DNA of 64,000 nucleotides from Kaistella gelatinilytica (GCF_015679325.1 NZ_JADPVI010000003.1:329524-393523); one strand, 5' to 3'. Shown: positions 28,776 through 38,973, counted from the stretch's first letter. Translations and numbers: made by a program. The notes: a model not told the origin generated them from the letters alone.

Positions 28776-28854
28776 GGTATTGGAAAAAATGATTTCACCA
28801 TTCACCAAATTCACAGCAAAGTAATTCACCATTCACTCAACCATCCCATTTTCT

Positions 28855-29616
28855 TTACAGATCTTTCCCCAAATAATACAAGCCTTTCAGGGTATGCAAT
28901 CGATCTGCAATGTGAATTTTCTGTGTTAGTGGCTTATAAACATGGGAAACTCCACCAGTTGCGATGACGAAACAGTCCGCGTTAACTTCTTCATTAATTC
29001 GGTCTACGAAACCTTCAACCATTCCCAAATAGCCATAAACCATTCCGCTCTGCATGCAGGAAACCGTGTCTAAACCGAGAACCGATTTGGGTTTTATCAA
29101 TTCAATTTCCGGGAGCTGCGCCGTGTCGTGAATTAGAGAATTGAGCGCCGTAATTATTCCCGGAGCGATGATCACACCCAGAGTTTCTCCCTTTTCATCA
29201 ATGCAACTTGCGGTCAAGGCGGTACCGAAATCGAAAATAATTTTCTTTTTATCGGCCGGATAGAGATGATGTGCTGCCACTAAATTTGCGTAAATATCGG
29301 TTCCCATCTGTTTCGATTTCGGCTCTACATCAGAAGTGGTATTTCGATCAACAACAATGGGGTTTTTACCATGAATTTTTTTCAAAGCTCGCGTAATGTC
29401 ATAAGTGAGTTGTGGAACAACGGAGCCAACAATTACTTTGTCAATGTTCAAGGCTTCAATTTTATGATTTTGATACATCATCATAAATTGAGCCTGCATT
29501 TCATCACTTGTTCGGTAGGGTTTGGTATTAATGATCCAGGAAATATCGCAGTTATCATTATCGAACAGGCCGAATCTGATATTGGTATTTCCGATGTTGA
29601 TGACGATAGAATTCAT
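28855..29616 (-). CDS. coaX: type III pantothenate kinase
   Basis: CoaX phosphorylates pantothenate as the first step of CoA synthesis. The 253-residue protein starts with the phosphate-binding INIGNTNIRFGLFD, then GTDIYANLVAAHHLYP (the GxDR region variant), DFGTALTASCID, GVIIAPGI and ATGGVSHV. The length matches the family. It is read toward tadA, and the lipoprotein/M1 peptidase genes lie upstream on the same strand after a 72-base gap. Confidence 0.95.
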   Translation of the reverse strand: MNSIVINIGNTNIRFGLFDNDNCDISWIINTKPYRTSDEMQAQFMMMYQNHKIEALNIDKVIVGSVVPQLTYDITRALKKIHGKNPIVVDRNTTSDVEPKSKQMGTDIYANLVAAHHLYPADKKKIIFDFGTALTASCIDEKGETLGVIIAPGIITALNSLIHDTAQLPEIELIKPKSVLGLDTVSCMQSGMVYGYLGMVEGFVDRINEEVNADCFVIATGGVSHVYKPLTQKIHIADRLHTLKGLYYLGKDL

Positions 29617-29688
29617 TGATTATGAAATTTTCTGCGGGTTCTGTTAACCGCTATTATAATTGAATGACTGCCATTGTTTTAGCAGTAT

Positions 29689-30075
29689 TTATTCTTCCCA
29701 GTTGATTTCCGTATCTTTTAAACTTTCTTTATTTTCGTTTGGTAAACTTTCTATCGTTAACCACAAAAAATATTCGCAGTCCTTTACAAAAGGAATTTGA
29801 AGTTTCATTTCAGAATCAATTTTTTTTATTCGATTAAGTTTGTCAATATCGAGAGTGACATTTATTTTATTATTTGTACCAACAAAAAAGTAATCTGTGT
29901 CATTTTTCACGATTTTACCGTAATAAATTTTTACGTCATTTTCTTTTTCTACATTTTCGATCAGTAAAGCAATAGATCTATTATTAAAAACCGCGAAATT
30001 TTCATTCATTCTAATTTCAGATTTTGAACAAGAAAATAAGAGCAGAAAAATTGAAAAATAATTGAAAATCTTCAT
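29689..30075 (-). CDS. small lipoprotein of unknown function
   Basis: This 128-residue protein has a lipoprotein signal MKIFNYFSIFLLLFSC (lipobox LLFSC). The mature part has beta-type segments (VKIYYGKIVKNDTDYFFVG) and ends in an acidic tail (DTEINWEE). No family is recognised. It starts 13 bases after the M1 peptidase stop and is probably cotranscribed with it. Confidence 0.65.
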   Translation of the reverse strand: MKIFNYFSIFLLLFSCSKSEIRMNENFAVFNNRSIALLIENVEKENDVKIYYGKIVKNDTDYFFVGTNNKINVTLDIDKLNRIKKIDSEMKLQIPFVKDCEYFLWLTIESLPNENKESLKDTEINWEE

Positions 30076-30088
30076 TGGTAAGAATCTC

Positions 30089-31933
30089 TTATTTCACTTC
30101 CACCATGTTATCCGCCAAATTCACATCCGCCAATCTTTGAGAAAAATCGATTCCAAGAACTGAGATTTGAGATTTGTTATAAGGTATCGTAAAAGTGTAT
30201 TCTTTCTGCGTCCACGGCCAGTAATTCAAAGTGGTGAAGTCGCCGTAAATATCTTTGCTTTTCCAAACATGAGTCATATTTAAAGGAATCTGGTAATTCA
30301 CTACTTTTTTATCTTTTGTCAAAATTGAGAAATCGATCGGCATGGGAACCGTTCCATTATTTATTAAAGTAATCGTCGTAGAAGTTGCATCGTATTTCAC
30401 GTCTTTAATTCCGTAATCGATTGTTTTAACAGTGTTGATCCAATAATTTTGAAACCATTTCAGATCCATTCCGGAAACTTTTTGTGCAATATGCATCAAA
30501 TCTCTGTCGGTTGGATGTTTCAGTTTCCAGGTTTGATAAAACTCTTTCATGGTTGAAGATAAATTTTGTTCTCCCATAATGTAGCCAAGCTGAACCAAAA
30601 AAAGTTCACCTTTCGTATAAGAAGCCACGGAATAAGCTGAACCATTGTCGTGATGATCGCCAAACCAAACGGCAGGTTCTTCAATTCCTCTCTTTACAAA
30701 ATTTCTGTAACCGTTCAAAGTACCTACAAATGGATTTGCTGTGGCTTCTTTCGGCGGGAAAAGTTGATGCATGATCAAACTTTCATAATAACTCGTGAAA
30801 CCCTCATCCATCCAAGGTCGCATACTTTCGTTGTACGCCATAATCTGTTGATTCCAGGAATGGCCGCCTTCGTGAACCATTAATCCAAGAAGTCCTTCCA
30901 AACTCGTTCCTTCACCCAAAATCATGGTACACATTCCGTATTCCATTCCGCCGTCGCCACCTTGAATAAAGCTATAAGACGGATAAACATATCTTCCGAA
31001 AGTCGCATTCATCAATTGGAAAAATTGCGTAAGATAAGGTTTAGATGTTTCCCAAAGTTTCGTTTTTTCAGATTTTTGATAAACGTAATACACTTTTGGT
31101 CCATCGAGAACAGTGAAATTTTCTACCGTATAATCGCGATCTGCAGCCCAGGCAAAATCGAGCATGTTTTTTGCCGTCCAGTGCCAGGTTGCTTTATTTT
31201 TATCGTCTGTTTTAATATTTGCTTTGTCGTCGTAACCTTTTACTTCTAAAGGATTTTCTAAAGTTCCACCGGCTCCGACAACGTAATTTTTATCGATTTT
31301 AATGTTGACATCGAAATCTGCAAAAGGCGCGTGAAATTCTCTGCCGATATAATCGAAAGTTGCCCAACCGTCGTAATCGTATTCAGCAATTTTCGGATAC
31401 CATTGTGTTACGGTCATATCAATTCCTTCGCGGTTATTTCTTCCGGCGCGACGAATCTGCATTGGAATTACGGCGTCCCAATCCATCGTAAAAGTCGTCG
31501 AAGAATTTGGTTTTATTGGAGTGGCCAATTGCACTTTCATAATGGTTTCCTGAATTTCGAATTTCAGGTCTTTGCCATTCTGTTTGATCCAGTGAATGTT
31601 TTGTGCGCCTTCTTCGTTTTTAGGAATAGAAGCTAATCGGGAAATTCCGTCTTTCTGCAATCTCGAATCACCGTTTTTTCCTTGTCCGCCAACTCTTTGA
31701 TCCATCATCGATCCTGCTTTGAAAGCATTCCAATACAAGTGAAAGTAAACGACTTTCAGTTCGTCGGGAGAATTATTGGTGTAGGTTAAAGTTTGTTTTC
31801 CCTGATAAGTGAAGTTTTCGGCGTCAACATCAATATCCATTTTGTATTTGGCGTATTGTTGGTAATAAGCGTTTTGCTGTGCTGAAACCATTCCGAAAAC
31901 GAAAGCGAAAATTACGAGAAGTCCTTTATTCAT
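30089..31933 (-). CDS. M1-family zinc metallopeptidase
   Basis: This 614-residue secreted peptidase has a signal peptide (MNKGLLVIFAFVFGMVSAQQ), an N-terminal beta domain, and the gluzincin active site HEGGH with the third ligand Glu in MDEGFTSYYESL, spaced as in M1 enzymes. The exopeptidase motif GAMEN is replaced by GGMEYGM. The C-terminal part is a beta domain (TSTTITLINNGTVPMPIDFSI). It probably cleaves N-terminal residues from peptides in the periplasm or outside the cell. The signal-peptide form is common in Bacteroidota. Confidence 0.9.
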   Translation of the reverse strand: MNKGLLVIFAFVFGMVSAQQNAYYQQYAKYKMDIDVDAENFTYQGKQTLTYTNNSPDELKVVYFHLYWNAFKAGSMMDQRVGGQGKNGDSRLQKDGISRLASIPKNEEGAQNIHWIKQNGKDLKFEIQETIMKVQLATPIKPNSSTTFTMDWDAVIPMQIRRAGRNNREGIDMTVTQWYPKIAEYDYDGWATFDYIGREFHAPFADFDVNIKIDKNYVVGAGGTLENPLEVKGYDDKANIKTDDKNKATWHWTAKNMLDFAWAADRDYTVENFTVLDGPKVYYVYQKSEKTKLWETSKPYLTQFFQLMNATFGRYVYPSYSFIQGGDGGMEYGMCTMILGEGTSLEGLLGLMVHEGGHSWNQQIMAYNESMRPWMDEGFTSYYESLIMHQLFPPKEATANPFVGTLNGYRNFVKRGIEEPAVWFGDHHDNGSAYSVASYTKGELFLVQLGYIMGEQNLSSTMKEFYQTWKLKHPTDRDLMHIAQKVSGMDLKWFQNYWINTVKTIDYGIKDVKYDATSTTITLINNGTVPMPIDFSILTKDKKVVNYQIPLNMTHVWKSKDIYGDFTTLNYWPWTQKEYTFTIPYNKSQISVLGIDFSQRLADVNLADNMVEVK

Positions 31934-32046
31934 TTCTTAAAAATTTTTTGAAATGGAAAGATAGGAATTTTTGAAAAAAGAAAAGCTCTTCCACAAAGGG
32001 AAAAGCTTTCTATTAAATTATATTTTTATAATTCGATCCCAGCTAC

Positions 32047-32128
32047 GCCCCGACCTGAGTGGAGCTCATTTTTTGCGTCGGCCAAAGCTTCTGCAAAAAA
32101 TAGCGGGAACGGAGGGCGGATTAAGGCG
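32047..32128 (+). repeat. dispersed intergenic repeat, copy 2
   Basis: On the plus strand it reads gccccgacctgagtggag, then a ttttttgc/gcaaaaaa inverted pair (cattttttgcg ... ctgcaaaaaat), then agcgggaacggagggcgg. The block order equals that of the minus strand of 8757-8842. It is non-coding and lies between the M1 peptidase start and the end of the DUF6909-like gene. Confidence 0.6.
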
Positions 32129-32139
32129 CCCAAATACTA

Positions 32140-33819
32140 TCATTTCTTACTTGCTGAAGAGGCTAAAATTTTCTCCAGAATTCTAAATGTGATCAGATAA
32201 GTCGGTTTAACACCGGTTAATCCTAAACCACCGGAAGATAGTGTAGAACCTGTTTCCAGAGGATTATCTGAAGCGTAATACGCATACATTACAAAAAGAT
32301 CTTCGGAAATATGATGACGGATCTTCGAGGCTACCTGAATTGCTTTTTGATAGTGCGCTCCTTCCATTTCCAGACCGATTGCTTTCCAGGAAGTATCCAT
32401 AAAATATCTAAGAATATCTTTATTTTGAAGTGAAGTTCCCAAAACGGTCACCATTCCACCTTCAAAAGCCTGCAATTCGTCGTCTTCGAAATCTGCTAAC
32501 TGCAAAGCATTTTCAAAAGCGTAGTTATCGGCAGTTCCTTCGAAAACGTGAGACGTCGGTATCATAATATCGCCTTTTCCTCCCATCAAAATGCCGGCTT
32601 TTCCCATGATGGAAATCGATTTCACTTTCATGGTATAAATCTCGCCGTTGTAATCGTAAGGTCGCAATAATTCGTCCATGACTTCAAAAGCCTGCTCACC
32701 GAAAGCATAATCGAAAACAAGAATAACGTCGTCGCCTGTAAATTTCAGTCCTGCGAATGGCGTATTTTTCAGATCAGTTTTCGCAAGATCGATGATCTGT
32801 ACATCGATATTACTTCCGCTCTGATCATCAATATAAATTAAACCTGCATTCTGGGAATGATGAAGAACTTTTTCCTGCAAAGATTTCTTGTTAGAAATTT
32901 CTTCATATAATTTATAATCTACCTGCTTTGTCGTTTTTTTTGAGACCGCATCATTGGCATAAAGCATATTCTTTACAGAATGCATATTGGCGGAAATAAT
33001 GTGTAATGGCCGCATGTGCAGATCATTTTCTGCCAAGACCTGTTTTACTTTATTTGCCCATTTTTCTCCAAAGAAATGGTGACCAACTCTTTCGCGCAGA
33101 ATGGCGGAGAAATGAACTTCGCGCTCTCTGATTTTTTTATAATCGTTGAAACTTTCGTCACCCAGATGGTAAATAATTTTGAAAAGTCGATCCGGGTTTT
33201 TGTCATCACCGAAACTGTTGTAAGCATTGAGTGTTTCAACAAATGTTCTCCCCAAAAGTGAAGAAAGGTGAATCAACGCTACTTCTTTTTCTTTTCTGCT
33301 GAATTTTTTCTCTCCTTTTGCTACTTCTTCGATGATTTTCCAGGCGCGTGTCGGTTTGTCATTTTCATCAGAAATAAACGCAAGATTTCGAATTTTGTCG
33401 GCTTCTATATATAAGAAGGTAAGGTGAGTCAGAATATCATAAATTTCAGAACGGCCCAAAAGAACTTCAATATTCATCTGGTGTTCGTCGATCCTGTAAC
33501 AGTTTCGTCGTCTTTTCTTCGGAACAATCACTTCAAAACTACCTTTTTCAAAACCTTCATCGGAAGTTAAGTGAATGAATGAACATTCCTCGATTCCTTC
33601 CGGAAGTCGGTCTAAAACGTAGTGAAGTCCGTCGAGTTCTATTTTATTTGGAACGCCCATCGTTCCGTAAATTTCAGGATTAATGGTTGTTAGTAATGAT
33701 CTTAGGCTTTCTCCGGAGATCCCGGATGGTTTGAAAAAACCGCGATAGAATAAGTGTCGCATAGAAACATAAAGTCGCTCAATTGCTTCAGTCGTTTCTC
33801 TTGCACGTGAATTTACCAT
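32140..33819 (-). CDS. conserved Bacteroidota protein, DUF6909-like
   Basis: This 559-residue cytoplasmic protein has no signal peptide. I start it at the ATG at 33819 (MVNSRARETTEAIERLYVSM), because a -7 box covers the in-frame ATG at 33837. Recognisable blocks are LYVSMRHLFYRGFFKPSG, KKRRRNCYRIDEHQMNIE, GRSEIYDILTHLTFLYIEA and DDVILVFDYAFGEQAFEVMDEL read in parts. The last block and MEGAHYQKAI recall nucleoside-phosphorylase-like folds (MEGA motif), which is only a hint. The family is widespread in Bacteroidota and its function is unknown. Confidence 0.7.
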   Translation of the reverse strand: MVNSRARETTEAIERLYVSMRHLFYRGFFKPSGISGESLRSLLTTINPEIYGTMGVPNKIELDGLHYVLDRLPEGIEECSFIHLTSDEGFEKGSFEVIVPKKRRRNCYRIDEHQMNIEVLLGRSEIYDILTHLTFLYIEADKIRNLAFISDENDKPTRAWKIIEEVAKGEKKFSRKEKEVALIHLSSLLGRTFVETLNAYNSFGDDKNPDRLFKIIYHLGDESFNDYKKIREREVHFSAILRERVGHHFFGEKWANKVKQVLAENDLHMRPLHIISANMHSVKNMLYANDAVSKKTTKQVDYKLYEEISNKKSLQEKVLHHSQNAGLIYIDDQSGSNIDVQIIDLAKTDLKNTPFAGLKFTGDDVILVFDYAFGEQAFEVMDELLRPYDYNGEIYTMKVKSISIMGKAGILMGGKGDIMIPTSHVFEGTADNYAFENALQLADFEDDELQAFEGGMVTVLGTSLQNKDILRYFMDTSWKAIGLEMEGAHYQKAIQVASKIRHHISEDLFVMYAYYASDNPLETGSTLSSGGLGLTGVKPTYLITFRILEKILASSASKK

Positions 33820-33834
33820 AGGAGTATCTTTTGG

Positions 33835-33842
33835 CAAAGATA
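33835..33842 (-). promoter_or_regulatory. -7 box that decides the start of the DUF6909-like gene
   Basis: On the minus strand it reads TATCTTTG, matching TAnnTTTG. It overlaps the upstream in-frame ATG (33837), so transcription would begin after that codon, favouring the start at 33819. Confidence 0.5.
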
Positions 33843-33960
33843 ATACATATTAGCAGTTTTAAAAAATATCTGCCTTTTTATAAGATTATTAATCGTTAAT
33901 ATGCATTATTTTAGGTTTTTAAAAATGTGTTTAATCTGAGAACTATAATTTAAAAAGACC

Positions 33961-36396
33961 TTAATACCCCTTTCCTAATTTTTTAATTTCTTTTTCTACG
34001 TCTTTAAAAGCAATATTTTGAACACTTTTTATCATCTTTCCTTTTTCGAATAACTGCAGATTGTAAATATCATTTTTAAGATCTGTAATCAAAATTCCTT
34101 CTTTTGGTTTTCCGGAAGAGTCCATAATTACCGCAGTGATCGTACTTTCATCTTCTGATTGATCCAGAAATGTACCGCTGCTTACCTCCTCTGATAAATG
34201 ATTGAAAATTTCGGTCGCGGTTTTTAGATGGTCATCAATGGAATTGTAAACGGAGTATGCAAATTTCGATTCGCCGTAATTTTCATTTGGTTTTTCATGC
34301 AGGTCGATCGTAGCAGAACTTATTTTGCCGTTTTTGAGAAAGTAGAGCGTAACTCTTTCATAATACTTGTTTGATGCATTTTCGGCGGAAGAATAGTTTC
34401 TGGTTTCGATAAGTTTGCCGTCGATCATTAATTTTTTCGTAAATCCTTTGTCTGAGTTTTCGATTTTGATGGTGGCTTTTTTCTTCTCCTGCAGATCACT
34501 GATTTCAATGCTGTTTCCCTTTAATTCGAAATGGATCCTGTTGAAATAATTGACTGCAAACAAGTCCCAGTCAAAACTTTGAAGAATGCCGTTTTTTAAG
34601 TTTCTTGAAGTGAATTGCCGATTGTTGAGCACATATTCTACACCATCGAAAATTTTTCCGTCTTTGTAAGTTGATTTAATATTATATGGTTGGTAGCGGT
34701 AATTATCCATATTCTCCAAATAATTATTGGAGTATTGAAATTTCGGACTTCCATTTTCGAAATAGTCAATTTCCTTAAATTCACTGTCTTCATCGGTCAC
34801 AAAATAACCTGAGTAAGGTTTTCCGTTTTTATAAATCCCTTCATAAACTTCTCGTGGCTGCTCCTCGATTGTAAAAGACTGATCCAATATTTTTACGAGA
34901 ACTCCATTTTCATAGAATTTTTTCTTTGAAATATTATTCTCTTCTTTTGAATATTCATCTTTATAAATGGTTTCAGCCTCTATTTTTCCATTTTTATAAA
35001 AGGTTGTTTCTTTTTTCCCGATTAACGTTCCGTTGTAAGGTTCATCATTTTTATATTCGAGCGTCGCAATTACTTTTCCATCGTTATTATAGAAGGTAGT
35101 CAATCCGTTGAGTTTTTCATTTTGAATGGTGTAGGTTTTTTCAGGATTATCGAGTCTGTAATTAAAAACTTTTTGCAATCCGGTTTGTTTAAAGTTTTCG
35201 ACATTGATCAATTCATTATTTTGATCAGATGATCGATCAGTAATAAAAGTTCCTTTGTATGGTTTTCCATTTTTATAAATTCCTTTCGCCACGATTTCGT
35301 TTTGCTCGTTTTTAGCAATAGATTCTCCCTCTTTTTGTCCATTCAAATAAGTGGAGTTGATCACAAATTCCGCTATTTTCTCATCGAAATTTCCGTTGAA
35401 AGGGTCATTTCCTTTGTACGTCCTTTTACTTTTTTGGTTTCCATTCTCGTCAAAAGTTATTTCCTCGCCCTCTTTTATACCTTCCCGATAATTGCTTTCA
35501 GAATATATTCCTCCTTTCGGATTGTAGGAAATCGATTTGCCGGATTTCTCCCCTTTTATATAATTGGTAGATGATTGTAAACCGGTTGCAAAATTATTCT
35601 GGAGAAAGTATTGGTAATCGGTTCCATCATTGATCTTGCTGCTGTACTTTTTTAAATTATTTTCATTTAAGGTTTGAACTAACTTTCCCGTAATATCATA
35701 ATTTTTCTGACCGATGAATTTTAAATCACCAGCAATAATAGCATAAACTTTCTCCTGAGCCAGTTTATTTGAATTGCTCCAGAATATTTTTTGCGAAACA
35801 GTTTTTTCATAGACTTTCCTGGTTTTTTCAGGGACAGCCGAGTAAGGCATTGGTGGTTCGACTCCAACAGTTTTCTGTAATTGTGGCTCATCGGAATTAT
35901 TGTTTTCGTAATCCTCCGTGATGATTTCAAAATCTCCACTTTTTGGGGTTCCTTTGAAATAAATTCCTTTCATCAAAACAGTGCCGTCTTTCGCGTAAAT
36001 TATGGTTTCACCGTCTTTTAGGCCATTTTTGTACTGAACTGTTTTCCGAATTTTACCATTTGCGTGATAGTAAGTGAGCGTGGGATTCTTAGACTTGTTT
36101 ACATACTGCCGAAAAGTGGTGTCATTTCCATTTTCATCATACCAGGTAATATCTCCAACATAAGCATTCTCATCATTTTTTGAAACGTAGCCTTCAAATT
36201 GCGGGGTGCCATTCATATAAAAATCACGGAGTAAATTCAGTTCACCCAAAGTTTTCATCGGCATTTCCCGATAATATGAAGCGTTCGTTTTGTTCGTGAC
36301 TTTCCATTCTTTATCATAATAGATGGATTCTGAATTTTGGGCAAATGAAAGTTGACAAAGGAAAAAGGTGAGGAGGAAAATAAATTTATGGATCAT
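33961..36396 (-). CDS. secreted protein with many YwqK/MORN-like repeats
   Basis: This 811-residue protein has a signal peptide (MIHKFIFLLTFFLCQLSFAQ). About 20 beta-hairpin repeats of 20-25 residues follow, of the form Y-x-N-G-K-x...Y-K-(D/N)-G, for example YYHANGKIRKTVQYKNG, YNPKGGIYSESNYREG and FYENGVLVKIL. These match the repeat often annotated as 'YwqK family antitoxin' or MORN-like. In Bacteroidota such large secreted versions have no known function and are probably structural or binding proteins. The C-terminal ~200 residues lose the repeat. The 'antitoxin' label should not be taken literally, as no toxin gene is adjacent. Confidence 0.75.
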   Translation of the reverse strand: MIHKFIFLLTFFLCQLSFAQNSESIYYDKEWKVTNKTNASYYREMPMKTLGELNLLRDFYMNGTPQFEGYVSKNDENAYVGDITWYDENGNDTTFRQYVNKSKNPTLTYYHANGKIRKTVQYKNGLKDGETIIYAKDGTVLMKGIYFKGTPKSGDFEIITEDYENNNSDEPQLQKTVGVEPPMPYSAVPEKTRKVYEKTVSQKIFWSNSNKLAQEKVYAIIAGDLKFIGQKNYDITGKLVQTLNENNLKKYSSKINDGTDYQYFLQNNFATGLQSSTNYIKGEKSGKSISYNPKGGIYSESNYREGIKEGEEITFDENGNQKSKRTYKGNDPFNGNFDEKIAEFVINSTYLNGQKEGESIAKNEQNEIVAKGIYKNGKPYKGTFITDRSSDQNNELINVENFKQTGLQKVFNYRLDNPEKTYTIQNEKLNGLTTFYNNDGKVIATLEYKNDEPYNGTLIGKKETTFYKNGKIEAETIYKDEYSKEENNISKKKFYENGVLVKILDQSFTIEEQPREVYEGIYKNGKPYSGYFVTDEDSEFKEIDYFENGSPKFQYSNNYLENMDNYRYQPYNIKSTYKDGKIFDGVEYVLNNRQFTSRNLKNGILQSFDWDLFAVNYFNRIHFELKGNSIEISDLQEKKKATIKIENSDKGFTKKLMIDGKLIETRNYSSAENASNKYYERVTLYFLKNGKISSATIDLHEKPNENYGESKFAYSVYNSIDDHLKTATEIFNHLSEEVSSGTFLDQSEDESTITAVIMDSSGKPKEGILITDLKNDIYNLQLFEKGKMIKSVQNIAFKDVEKEIKKLGKGY

Positions 36397-36563
36397 ACGA
36401 ATAACTTTAATTCAAAAATAAACAATTCAAACGGAATAAAACGAAGTGTCTATTTAATGAATAGGAGGTTAACTTTAAAAAAGCACCTGCATTAAATTAG
36501 GGGTTAGTGTTAAAATGTTAATAAAGTTTCAGATTTGTATAAAAAAAAGAGGGGGTAAAATAA

Positions 36564-36591
36564 TTTGTAATCACTTTTTGTTGTAATTTTG
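36564..36591 (+). promoter_or_regulatory. promoter of glnN
   Basis: TTTG at 36564-36567 and TAATTTTG at 36584-36591 are 16 bases apart, close to the Bacteroidota sigma-ABfr pattern (TTTG, 17-19, TAnnTTTG). The ATG is at 36613. Confidence 0.6.
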
Positions 36592-36612
36592 CGTTATTAA
36601 AATCAAAACCAA

Positions 36613-38811
36613 ATGGCATACTTAAGATTTAAAGCATTAGAAATGCTTTCCTTTAAAGATTACAGAAAAGATAATGCAGTGGTCGTTCCTGCAAAATTAT
36701 CTGAACTTTTCTGTCAGAATGTATTTTCTGAAGAAACGATGAGGTCCTACTTGACTCAGGAAGCTTTTAAATCAATACAGGATGCGATAAAAAGAGGAAC
36801 CAAAATACAGCGCGATGTTGCTGATCAAATTGCGGTGGCCATGAAAGACTGGGCATTAAGCAAAGGAGCAACTCATTATACGCACTGGTTTCAACCTTTG
36901 ACAGGGTCAACTGCTGAAAAGCATGATTCATTTTTTACTCCTTTCGAAACAGACCGTGCAATTGAAAGATTTTCTGGTGGAATGTTGATTCAACAGGAAC
37001 CAGATGCTTCTTCTTTCCCGAACGGTGGAATCAGAAACACATTTGAAGCGAGAGGTTATACCGCATGGGATCCGACTTCTCCTGCTTTTATTGTGGGAAC
37101 TACACTTTGTATTCCTTCAATTTTTATTTCATATACGGGTGAAACATTAGATTATAAAGCGCCATTATTAAGAGCTTTAAATGCGGTCGATATGGCGGCA
37201 ACTGACATCTGTAAATCTTATTTTGATAAAAATGTTACGAAAGTAAGTCCGACCTTAGGGTGGGAACAGGAATATTTTTTGGTTGATTCAGCATTGTATC
37301 AGTCAAGACCGGATTTAGTAATTACGGGGAAAACCTTACTGGGACATTCTCCGGCAAAAGGTCAGCAGTTAGATGATCATTATTTTGGATCGATCCCAAC
37401 GAGAGTAATGAACTTTATGAAAGAACTCGAGATCGAGTGTATGAAGTTAGGAATTCCGGTAACGACACGTCATAATGAAGTGGCACCAAACCAGTTCGAG
37501 TTGGCGCCAATGTTTGAAGAAGTAAATGTCGCGGTTGATCACAACTCCTTATTAATGGATATTATGGCGAGAGTCGCGCACAAGCATCACTTTCATATCC
37601 TATTCCACGAAAAACCTTTTGCAGGAGTAAATGGAAGTGGGAAACACAATAACTGGAGTATGGCAACAGACACCGGGGAAAATTTATTGAGTCCAGGAAA
37701 AAATCCAAAAAAGAATCTGCAGTTTTTGACGTTTTTCGTGAATACCATCAAAGCAGTTCATGATTACGCAGATTTGCTAAGAGCAAGTATTGCTTCCGCA
37801 AGTAATGATCATCGATTAGGAGCCAACGAGGCGCCGCCTGCTATTATTTCTGTTTTCATCGGAACCCAATTATTCAGTGTCTTAGAAGAGTTGGAAAAAG
37901 TGACCGACGGAAAACTTTCGCCAGAAGAAAAAACAGAACTTAAATTAAATGTGGTCGGTAAAATACCGATGATTTTGTTAGACAATACCGATAGAAACAG
38001 AACTTCACCTTTTGCTTTTACCGGAAATAAATTCGAGATCAGAGCAGTTGGCTCGTCTGCAAACTGTGCGGAAGTAATGACGGTAATGAATTCTATTGTT
38101 GCGAAACAGTTGCAGGAATTTAAAATTGAAGTGGATGCGTTGATCGACAAAGGCTTGAAAAAAGATGAAGCGATCTTCAATATTTTAAGAGAATATATTA
38201 AGGTCTCCAAAAATATTATGTTTGAGGGAGATGGTTACTCAGATGATTGGGCAGTGGAAGCTGAGAAACGTGGATTGAGCAATTTGAAAACGACGCCGGA
38301 AGCTTTAAAAAGAGAGATGGATGAGAAATTCGTTGCGCTCTACGAAGATCTGGGAATTTACACCCACCGGGAAATTGAGGCGAGAAACGAAATTAAGTTA
38401 GAAAAATATTCTACCGTTGTTTCTATTGAGGCGACTGTTTTAGGAGACATAGCACGAAATCACATTATTCCATGTGCCCTGAATTATCAAAACCGACTCA
38501 TCGAAAATGTAAAAGGATTGAAAGAAATCTTTGGGGAAAAGGAGTTTAAGAAATTAGCCTGTGAGCAAATGAATATGATCACTGAGATTTCTGAACATGT
38601 TTCTATCATTAAAGTTGAGGTTGATCGTTTACTGGGTGCAATAATTACCGGTAAAGCTGCTGGAAATTCTCAGGAGATGGCAGAGATCTTCTGTAATGAT
38701 GTGAAACCTTTGTTTGAGAAGATCAGAGACTCTTCAGATGCATTGGAAATGATGGTTGATGATGAGCTTTGGCCAATGACGAAATACCGAGAACTCTTGT
38801 TTACAAGATAA
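36613..38811 (+). CDS. glnN: glutamine synthetase type III (GlnN)
   Basis: This 732-residue enzyme makes glutamine from glutamate, ammonia and ATP. Type III enzymes are about 700-730 residues, much longer than GSI. Type III blocks include KGATHYTHWFQPLTGSTAEKHD, GWEQEYFLVD (metal-binding Glu), TRHNEVAPNQFELAP, GVNGSGKHNNWSM, and RLGANEAPPAIISVF. This is the main nitrogen-assimilation enzyme of many Bacteroidota. It is monocistronic, with a good promoter and two hairpins behind it. Confidence 0.96.
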   Translation: MAYLRFKALEMLSFKDYRKDNAVVVPAKLSELFCQNVFSEETMRSYLTQEAFKSIQDAIKRGTKIQRDVADQIAVAMKDWALSKGATHYTHWFQPLTGSTAEKHDSFFTPFETDRAIERFSGGMLIQQEPDASSFPNGGIRNTFEARGYTAWDPTSPAFIVGTTLCIPSIFISYTGETLDYKAPLLRALNAVDMAATDICKSYFDKNVTKVSPTLGWEQEYFLVDSALYQSRPDLVITGKTLLGHSPAKGQQLDDHYFGSIPTRVMNFMKELEIECMKLGIPVTTRHNEVAPNQFELAPMFEEVNVAVDHNSLLMDIMARVAHKHHFHILFHEKPFAGVNGSGKHNNWSMATDTGENLLSPGKNPKKNLQFLTFFVNTIKAVHDYADLLRASIASASNDHRLGANEAPPAIISVFIGTQLFSVLEELEKVTDGKLSPEEKTELKLNVVGKIPMILLDNTDRNRTSPFAFTGNKFEIRAVGSSANCAEVMTVMNSIVAKQLQEFKIEVDALIDKGLKKDEAIFNILREYIKVSKNIMFEGDGYSDDWAVEAEKRGLSNLKTTPEALKREMDEKFVALYEDLGIYTHREIEARNEIKLEKYSTVVSIEATVLGDIARNHIIPCALNYQNRLIENVKGLKEIFGEKEFKKLACEQMNMITEISEHVSIIKVEVDRLLGAIITGKAAGNSQEMAEIFCNDVKPLFEKIRDSSDALEMMVDDELWPMTKYRELLFTR

Positions 38812-38832
38812 CTGAAAACTGTATCATACTAC

Positions 38833-38865
38833 AAAATCCCGTATAACAGCGGGATTTTCGTTTTT
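38833..38865 (+). terminator. intrinsic terminator after glnN
   Basis: aaaatcccg pairs with cgggatttt around a short loop, followed by cgttttt. It lies 22 bases after the glnN stop. Confidence 0.8.
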
Positions 38866-38935
38866 GCCTCATAGAGAATTCATATGCATGTTATAGATGC
38901 ACTAAATAAATGTTAACAAATCACAAAAAAAATAA

Positions 38936-38973
38936 AACCGCAATCACTTAAATAAAGGGATTGCGGTTATTTT
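38936..38973 (+). terminator. second hairpin between glnN and the NlpC/P60 gene
   Basis: aaccgcaatc (38936-38945) pairs perfectly with gattgcggtt (38959-38968) and is followed by attttt. It may be a backup terminator or an attenuator in the 311-base gap. Confidence 0.65.

Noticed and set aside
33961..36396. Toxin-antitoxin module because of the YwqK 'antitoxin' label
   Set aside because: No toxin-like gene is adjacent, and the protein is a large secreted repeat protein.
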